The notes under the pieces were generated by a model. It made no database searches. It was not told where the DNA came from and saw only the letters and a program-made list of their open reading frames with translations. Positions 57,641 through 64,000 of a DNA stretch of 64,000 bases are shown here, piece by piece. Position 1 is the stretch's first letter; every line of letters begins with the position of its first letter. Made by a program: the position numbers and the translations under genes. Origin of the DNA: Neogale vison (taxonomy: Eukaryota; Chordata; Mammalia; Carnivora; Mustelidae). The stretch is taken from NCBI RefSeq assembly GCF_020171115.1, contig NC_058092.1, forward strand, positions 82,321,001-82,385,000, written 5' to 3'.

Positions 57641-58829
57641 GTTAAAAATTAATTTTTAAATAAACTTTCATCTATCTAAGGCTCTGACCCAAACCTTATG
57701 TGCTTTCTCAGATTCCACTGACTGCCTCTTTTTCTCTCTCAGTTGACTACCCACCTTCATCAAATTTCCCTCCACTTTTACATTTGAATGAAACGCCATG
57801 TAGTGGAACGTGAGATTTAGCTTCCTCAGAAGCTACTGAGGATCCAAATGAAGAATTAGTTATTTCTCATAGGATATGGGCCCATTGGCTTTGCCAATAA
57901 TAAATAAGGGATGAGAGAAAGTCTGACAAATTAATTCTCTTTTCTTCCTCCCATCCATACATCACTCTGAGGCTTGATTCCTCTTTGAAATCTGTCTGGT
58001 GAAGTCTCAAATGCCAAGTACACATGTGAGCTGAGAAATCTGCCGTCTCTCATTATGAAGCTGTAGATTCACATTAACATATCTTTCCTTGCTTCTCTTT
58101 TCTTTTTCTTCATTTTTTACTGCCTTAGGCCTGTACCACCCTGTACCAACACCTTAAAAATTTCCCCACATTCTCTTTTCTAGAGAACTCAAGCTATTAT
58201 AGTCAAAATGGAAAAAGAGAATTGTATAAAAATACATACAAATTCTGAGTAAGAGATGCTAATTGAGTATTAGAGCAAATATGGTAAGAAGATGGGATTT
58301 TGAGAAATTCTCTAAAAAAGATCACTTAAGTTGGGCCTTACAACATGAGTATGATTTTTGACTATGGAAATTCATGTAATGACAAATATGGGATAGCACT
58401 GAGCCAAACCATCATATAACCCAAATTAGGATTTTTTCATTCAGCTGCATGTAAAAAAAAAAAAAAAAAATAGCAATTACTTACCTAACTAAGATAGATG
58501 CTTCCTATTAAGTTTGCAAGTGGACAGTTTCTGGCATTAGAGTTGAGTGGTTCAAGGATTAAGAGCCTTAAAATAGCAATTCTCTTGGACTTTCCTTCAT
58601 GGTAAAAAGATGGTAGCTGCAGCTCCAGCTATTATATCACATTCCAGGAAAGTCATAGTGGGTGCAAAATGGCATATCTTAACTAAACTGTCCACATTTT
58701 AGGAAGCTTTACTCAAAGCTCCATCTCACAATATCCAAACTTCATTTATTTCTGACCAGGAAAGTGACATGTGGCAACTCGTTTATGGAACTGGAACTAA
58801 GGAATTAAAGGTGTTGGGTTTTTGGGGGG
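57641..58829. other. No gene or repeat recognised
   Basis: About 1.2 kb with no supported feature. Confidence 0.4.
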
Positions 58830-59057
58830 TTTTTTTTTTAAGATTTTGTTTATTTTAGAGAGAGAGAGCATGATTGGGGAGAGAAGCAGAAGCGGAGGGA
58901 GAGGAAAAGGAGAGACTCTCAAGCAGACTCCACACTGAAAATAGGGCTCAATAGGGCCCAATCTCAAACATGAGATTGATCTCTCAATCCTAAGATCAAG
59001 TCCTAAACCGAAAAAAGGACTCAGACACTTAACTATCTGCACCACCCAGGCATCCCT
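58830..59057 (-). mobile_element. CAN-SINE (antisense), diverged
   Basis: 'tttttttttaagattttgtt' at the left, a GA-rich body and a head ending 'caccacccaggcatccc'. An internal 'caatagggcccaatctc' disturbs the B-box region. Confidence 0.9.
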
Positions 59058-59179
59058 CCATGTTTAAAAGGGTGAATTTTGTCATGTGTGAATTAGAAAT
59101 AATAATATAATAATAAAGCTGTTACTTAAAAATGCTGTTACCGAGAGAGTAGATCTTAAAAGTTCTCATCGTAAGAAAA

Positions 59180-59320
59180 AATTGTATTGTGTGGTGATAG
59201 CTATTCATTAAACTGATTGAGGTGATCATTTCATGATATATACACGTATCAAGTCATTCTGTTGTATACCTGCAACTAATAAAATGTATGTTAATTAAAA
59301 CTCAATTTTTAAAAAGTTGG
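59180..59320 (+). mobile_element. Old L1 3' terminal fragment
   Basis: 'gattgaggtgatcatttcat', 'gatatatacacgtatcaagt', 'cattctgttgtatacctgca' and 'atgtatgttaattaaaactc' match the terminal 3' UTR of L1MA-like elements. Confidence 0.75.
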
Positions 59321-59830
59321 TATTAAAAATATTGGGAAGACCAAATGTGATTATCTATATAAAGTGCTAGATATGATGTCTGGTATATAGTCAGCACTCA
59401 ATAAATATTGCTATTACTATTTTAGATGGGTTGAATTTATGAAGCTTTGTGTGCCAATTTAAAGTCATTGAGAAAAAAAATATCAGATGAGTCAAGTTGT
59501 AAATGAGAAGGTCACAATCATGGTGTGGAGTCCTATGTTCTGTTGTGGCCATGACAGGTGTGAAATCCCATCTTCCTGAGGTGAGCTGAGGTGGATGATG
59601 TCTGGTAGCAGGGGGTGGGACAGGGTCAGGGTACAGACTTGGAACATTTCAGGCCTGTGTCTGTCAGGTATGGATAAAACTTTCCAGTGACTTTAAGGCT
59701 GCAGCAGAGTAGCAAAGGCCTCATCAGAGCCAACCTTGATGATGAGAAATTATAATTGAGGGGAAAGTTTCCCAAAGAAAAATCAAATGTTTTGACCAAT
59801 GTCATAAGCACAATTTCTACTACTGAAAGA
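59321..59830. other. No gene; small MIR-like tail
   Basis: 59380-59420 ('atatagtcagcactcaataa') resembles a MIR 3' end. The rest is unrecognised. Confidence 0.4.
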
Positions 59831-60054
59831 GGAAGGTGGGATTTTTTTTTTTTTAAGATTTTATTTATTTGACAGAGAGAAGGAGAGACATCACAAGTAG
59901 CAGAGAGGCAGGCAGAGAGATGGGGGAAGCAAGCTCCCCGCTGAGCAGAGAACCCACCCTGGGTCTCCATCCCAGGACCCTGAGATCATGACCTGAGCAG
60001 AAGGCAGAGGCTTAACCCACTGACACACCCAGGTACCCCGGGAAGGTGGAATTT
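59831..60054 (-). mobile_element. CAN-SINE (antisense)
   Basis: The body is 59845-60040. Target-site duplications 'ggaaggtgggattt' (59831-59844) and 'ggaaggtggaattt' (60041-60054) differ at one base. Confidence 0.95.
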
Positions 60055-60378
60055 AAGCAGAGAAGAAATGTGTTAAAGCCAAGCTTTCCACACGGTTTGG
60101 ATCTATGTAATCCAATAAAGGGGCTTAATGTTTTTGCAGTATGTTTTGGAGGAGCCATTTTATGACAAGATGATCTATTATAAGCATAGGCCCCTGTAAG
60201 TGCACACAACTGAGGATTAGTTAGCTGTTAGATGTGTTCTTTTACTGATTTTTCTTTTTGAAAGAAGGGGAGAATACCTGGAAGAGAGATAATTATCAAA
60301 AATCCATATATGTATTTTTTTTACCTGAGATGCTGCAAACACACCCTTAACAAATGCCCCTTTGAATTTTAACACTTA
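60055..60378. other. No gene or repeat recognised
   Basis: Short unrecognised spacer between SINEs. Confidence 0.4.
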
Positions 60379-60620
60379 ATAATCCACACCAGGGGCACCT
60401 GTGTGGCTCAGTTGTTGAGCATCTGCCTTCTGCTCGAGTCATGATCCCATCCCAGCGTCCTGGGATCAAGCCTTGCATTGGGCTCTCTGCTCAGTGGGAA
60501 GCCAGCTCCTCCCTTTCCCACTCCCCCTGCTTGTGTTCCCTCTCTTGCTGTGTCTCTCTCTGTCAAATAAGTGAATAAAATCTTTTAAAAAATGATAAAA
60601 TAAAATAAAAATCCAAACCA
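60379..60620 (+). mobile_element. CAN-SINE, first of a three-SINE nest
   Basis: The body is 60392-60607, head GGGGCACCTGTGTGGCTCAG. Target-site duplications are 'ataatccacacca' (60379-60391) and 'aaaatccaaacca' (60608-60620). Confidence 0.94.
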
Positions 60621-61013
60621 TTTAGGAGTGCCTGGGTGGCTTAGTCAACTAAGTATCAAACCCTTGATTTTGGCTCAGGTCATGATCTCAGGGTTGTGAC
60701 ACCGAGCCCGAAGTCAGAACCGGCTTAAGATTCTCTCTCTCACTCTCCTTCTGCCCCTCCCCCCCATATCTCTCACTCTTAAAAAAAAAATCCAGGGGCG
60801 CCTGGGTGGCTCAGTGGGTTAAGCCGCTGCCTTCGGCTCAGGTCATGATCCCGGGGTCCTGGGATCGAGTCCCACATGGGGCTCTCTGCTCAGCGGGGGC
60901 CCTGCTTCCCTCTCTCTCTCTGCCTGCCTCTCTGTCTACTTGTGATCTCTGTCTGTCAAATAAACAAAATCTTTAAAAAAAAAAAAATAAAAAAAAAAAA
61001 TCCAAACCATTTA
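60607..61013 (+). mobile_element. Older CAN-SINE, second of the nest, interrupted
   Basis: The body is 60625-60790, head GGAGTGCCTGGGTGGCTTAG, tail A-rich. The 18-bp duplications 'aaaaatccaaaccattta' at 60607-60624 and 60996-61013 enclose both this element and the next one. Confidence 0.93.
60781..61004 (+). mobile_element. CAN-SINE, third of the nest, inserted at the tail of the second
   Basis: The body is 60795-60990, head GGGGCGCCTGGGTGGCTCAG, B box 'gggatcgagtccc'. Its duplications 'aaaaaaaaaatcca' (60781-60794 and 60991-61004) lie in the A-tail and 3' duplication of the second SINE. Confidence 0.95.
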
Positions 61014-62509
61014 AAACTTCGTAAGCAGTACAATAAGGACCAAATATTTACCCAGCATTTCCAATGTGCTTTTGATGGTGGAAATCTTTAAAAATGGAGA
61101 AAAATTAACTTCTAAGTTACTCTACAAAAATTCAATACCAGGATTTATATCAGAAATGGGGTTTTCCTAACCTAAATCTCTCTTATCCAATTAAATCAAT
61201 TGTAACCATGATCCTAAAGTATGTTTAAAAAGTACCCTATAAATATCAAAAGGCCATAATACTAAAGATGCATTAGAATAATATTAATAATAATAAACAA
61301 TACTACCTTTTCACTTTGAGTTTTGGGGAATTGATGATAATGCCTGTCTAAAAGCCACATAGCATTTAAGTTCTAGACAGAGATCATTTAAATTGCACTG
61401 AGCACACACAAATATATGAGTGGATTTGTTAGACTTCTGCATATGTATTTAACACCAATGTATACTCCCAATTGTTAACACTCTTTGTTGCATTGAACCA
61501 ACCTTTATGGAAGGTAACTGTACACTTGTCACTAGGCTAGGCATTAAGGGAAATACAAAGATATTGAGCATATGATGGAAGATGTCAAGAACTGGCAATT
61601 GCACATCAAAATTACAACAAGAGCACAAACCTTAATATTCTGAAGCCCAATACCAGCACCAATAATAAAAGGAAGAGTTATTGGAGAATTGACAAAGACT
61701 AGTTGTTGGAGAGGAGATTAGCGAAGAGTTCACAAGTAAGTGGGCACTTGAGCAGACTCTGTGGTAGTGAAAATGACAATGAGTGAAAAGGGGAAAAAAT
61801 AGTTCCAATTCTCTATTCAAAGAAAAATCTGTCTTCACTCTTATCTCCTTCCAAAATGGTGATCCTATGCTGTCTTGTTTATATCCCAATTGATTAGACC
61901 AGAGATGTACATGTGACTCAAGGTGAATCGATGAGCATCTTCTCTCTAGATTTTGTTCTAAGAAATACAAAATTCAGGCAGGTCCATACTAGTCACTGGT
62001 CATGTAAATTGAGAATTGGAAGCCATTTTTAGGCATGAGCACACTGAGAGACATAGAGACAATGTCTGTGGAGAGAAGCATGGAAGTTACTAACTTAGTG
62101 GAAGAAGCATGAACAAAGGTCTATGTAGACTGAATGAATAAGAAAGTGAGGCTGTTTTTAACTTTCTTGTTCCCATTCTGGACTCAGTTCTATTCCTGGT
62201 TATTGAGTTCCTTCAGTTTGGGTTCATCATTACCTCAGGTGGTATGAATTAATGTCTGTTCCTTTAAACAAAACCATTACTCATTCCAGCAAAGCCTCAT
62301 AGATTGAGGCTTTATCTGCAGATGTCCTTTTTTAAGAAAACTTAGAAATTTGATGTAGCTAGAGTTTTGCCAGGATATACTCACCACATTCCCACTGAGA
62401 AACTACATTCCAGCCACACTGAAAAACATCTAATATCTCACCTCACCTGCTGGGTACTAAAAGACAGGTAGGACAGCCTACCCCAGGGTTGCAGGTAGGC
62501 ACTGCTCAT
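61014..62509. other. No gene or repeat recognised
   Basis: About 1.5 kb without supported features. A 112-codon minus-strand frame (61632-61970) shows no domain. Confidence 0.4.
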
Positions 62510-62755
62510 TTTTCTGAGGCAGCCTAGCCTATTAAGTAAGAATGATAAGCTACCTGAATTTGTATACCAGTTCTAACTCTTGGCTGTGTTACCTAGGTCA
62601 AGTGCTGTAAGATTGTGCCTAAGATTGTTCATCTGAAAATGAGGATAGTAGTGGTACCTAGATTGTGCAAAGATGAGATTATGTATATACTACAGATAGA
62701 CACCTCTTCATATATGCAAGTACTCAAGAAATATAGTTGTTATAATTTTCTGATT
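62510..62755 (+). mobile_element. MIR
   Basis: 'taccagttctaactcttggc', 'tgtgttacctaggtcaagtg', 'tcatctgaaaatgaggatag' and 'agtggtacctagattgtgca' keep MIR order through a tail near 'caagtactcaagaaatatag'. Confidence 0.75.
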
Positions 62756-62989
62756 ATTATTTATAACTCTTCATTTCTCACCAACCACTAAGCCTTTTAA
62801 TTCTATTTCCAAGATTCTTTAATTCTACTACCAAGATCACCATTATACTAGCTCAGGCTGCTGTTAGCACTTTCTACTCTCAATAAGTGGTTACACTTGT
62901 GTGTTACCCCTGGTCTTAGTCTTACCTCCTCAGTGAATCTACACACAGAACTTGAGTGGTTTTCCTACAATTCCAATCAATTAGTATCT

Positions 62990-63270
62990 CCCCTACTAAC
63001 CTCAATGACTCCTTTTTGGCCTCAAAATGAAACCCTATCTTTTCACGGTTTCTTAAGGTCGTTCTTCATGTGAAGGATGCTTAGCTATTCAGCCTCATCT
63101 TTTGCCACTTACTCTCCCTGATCCAGTTTCTGGCTTTGAAAAGTTCTTTTGTTGGGCTTTGGTACACTATGGAACACTCTTTCCCCTTTTTTCTCTCCAT
63201 GTTCTGCTTATCCTTCAGTTACCAGCCTAGATATCACTTCCTCTGAGAGTAACTTCTGATACTACAAGAT
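62990..63270 (+). mobile_element. L2 LINE 3' fragment
   Basis: 'tatggaacactctttcccct', 'catgttctgcttatccttca' and 'gttaccagcctagatatcac' followed by 'ttcctctgagagtaacttct' follow the L2 3' end. Confidence 0.6.
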
Positions 63271-63857
63271 TGATCCTTATCCTCAACTACAGTGTAAGTA
63301 AGTCAATTTTGGGCAAGGTATGCCATTCCTCACTCTCTCCTCAACATTTACTATAGAGCTTGACACTATTTTTTAAGTGAATGAATGGCTGGATGAATGA
63401 ATGCAACTTTGTAGTACATGAAGCCAGCTGGAACACAGGAAGTCATATGCAGAACAGAGACCAACAATGAATTCAGGTTAATATATCTAAAGCTGAATCA
63501 TCAGTCCTACTGACCAGCAGAGTGAAGTCCAAGCAAGGAATCGAAGCAAGAGCTGAGTACTCCAGAAACTCCAAGCAGGTGCAAGGAGATACCAAGGAAG
63601 GATTCTCAAGGTAAAGTGGAGCCACTCATTGCGACTTTTTAAGAGGTTCCTGAACTGGCTTGACTGGTATATGGAGTTCACTTAAAAAGGGACTCTAAAG
63701 AGTGGACAATAAGCAAAGGGGAGATATTGACAGATATTAAACAGAAAGATGACAGGACCAACTTTGTTGTGGAGAAAGATGGAATTTTCAGCATTATAGA
63801 AGGTAGTTTGAAAGAGCAGAACTATTGGTAGAGACACTACTTAAGAGGCCATGCCAA
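63271..63857. other. No gene or repeat recognised
   Basis: No supported feature before the final SINE. Confidence 0.4.
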
Positions 63858-64000
63858 GGGCGCCTGGGTGGCTCAGTTGGTTGAGCGACTGCCTTCGGCT
63901 TAAGCCAAGATCCCAGAGTCCTGGGATCGAGTCCCGCCATCAGGCTCCCAGCTCCATGAGGAGTCTGCTTCTCCCTCTGACTTTCTCCTCTTTCATGTTC
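63858..64000 (+). mobile_element. CAN-SINE cut by window edge
   Basis: Head GGGCGCCTGGGTGGCTCAGT, 'ggttgagcgactgccttcgg', B box 'gggatcgagtcccgcc' and the start of the CT-rich body. The tail lies beyond the window. Confidence 0.96.

Overview
This window is vertebrate nuclear DNA from a carnivoran mammal. The clearest sign is about 25 copies of the carnivore tRNA-Lys-derived CAN-SINE, which starts near GGGGCGCCTGGGTGGCTCAG, has internal pol III A and B boxes and ends in a TC-rich stretch, (AAATA)n and poly(A). Several young-looking L1 fragments share a G-rich 3' UTR, and old eutherian repeats (MIR, L2, MLT1, MER5, ERVL) are also present. The SINE subfamilies look caniform, perhaps arctoid/mustelid, but that is inference. 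I found no functional host gene, intact coding exon or intact RNA gene. It reads as a gene desert or the inside of a large intron.

Layout. 1-2034: 3' end of a sense L1 that continues off the left edge. 2.0-11.3 kb: mostly unrecognised AT-rich DNA with MIR, L2 and SINE relics. 11.85-14.86 kb: a badly decayed class III endogenous retrovirus (ERVL type) pol with reverse transcriptase, RNase H, integrase and dUTPase-like remnants. It contains a 109-bp copy of sequence from 2.4 kb upstream and a 24-bp-stem hairpin. 14.9-15.6 kb: old L1. 16.25-18.86 kb: a processed pseudogene of PAPSS1 (PAPS synthase 1), itself hit by a SINE and an L1 scrap. 19-21.5 kb: two SINEs inserted at the same target, another SINE, and a short antisense L1 end. 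22.7-29.2 kb: old antisense L1 pieces surrounding a 2.6-kb young L1 with a textbook 5' inversion (twin priming) and target-site duplications. That L1 carries a 36-bp insert identical in layout to the 5' half of tRNA-Cys(GCA), flanked by its own 12-bp duplication.

30-50 kb: SINEs, MIRs, L2s and a MER5A. At 40.5-41.1 kb two SINEs and 188 bp of other sequence share a single pair of direct repeats, which suggests a SINE with 3' transduction. 46.4-48.2 kb: an old L1 3' end followed by a Tigger-like DNA transposon. 49.7-54.7 kb: several LTR relics, including an MLT1D-like solo LTR. 55-64 kb: more SINEs, including a three-SINE nest at 60.4-61.0 kb, an old L1, and a SINE cut by the right edge.

Nothing here looks like a new multi-gene system. 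The items most worth a second look are retrotransposition records: the tRNA-Cys half insertion, the composite SINE unit, the L1 inversion junction, the copied 109-bp segment inside ERVL, and two hairpins that could be tested for small-RNA processing. All family names rest on reading the sequence against remembered consensus features; none was checked by a search.
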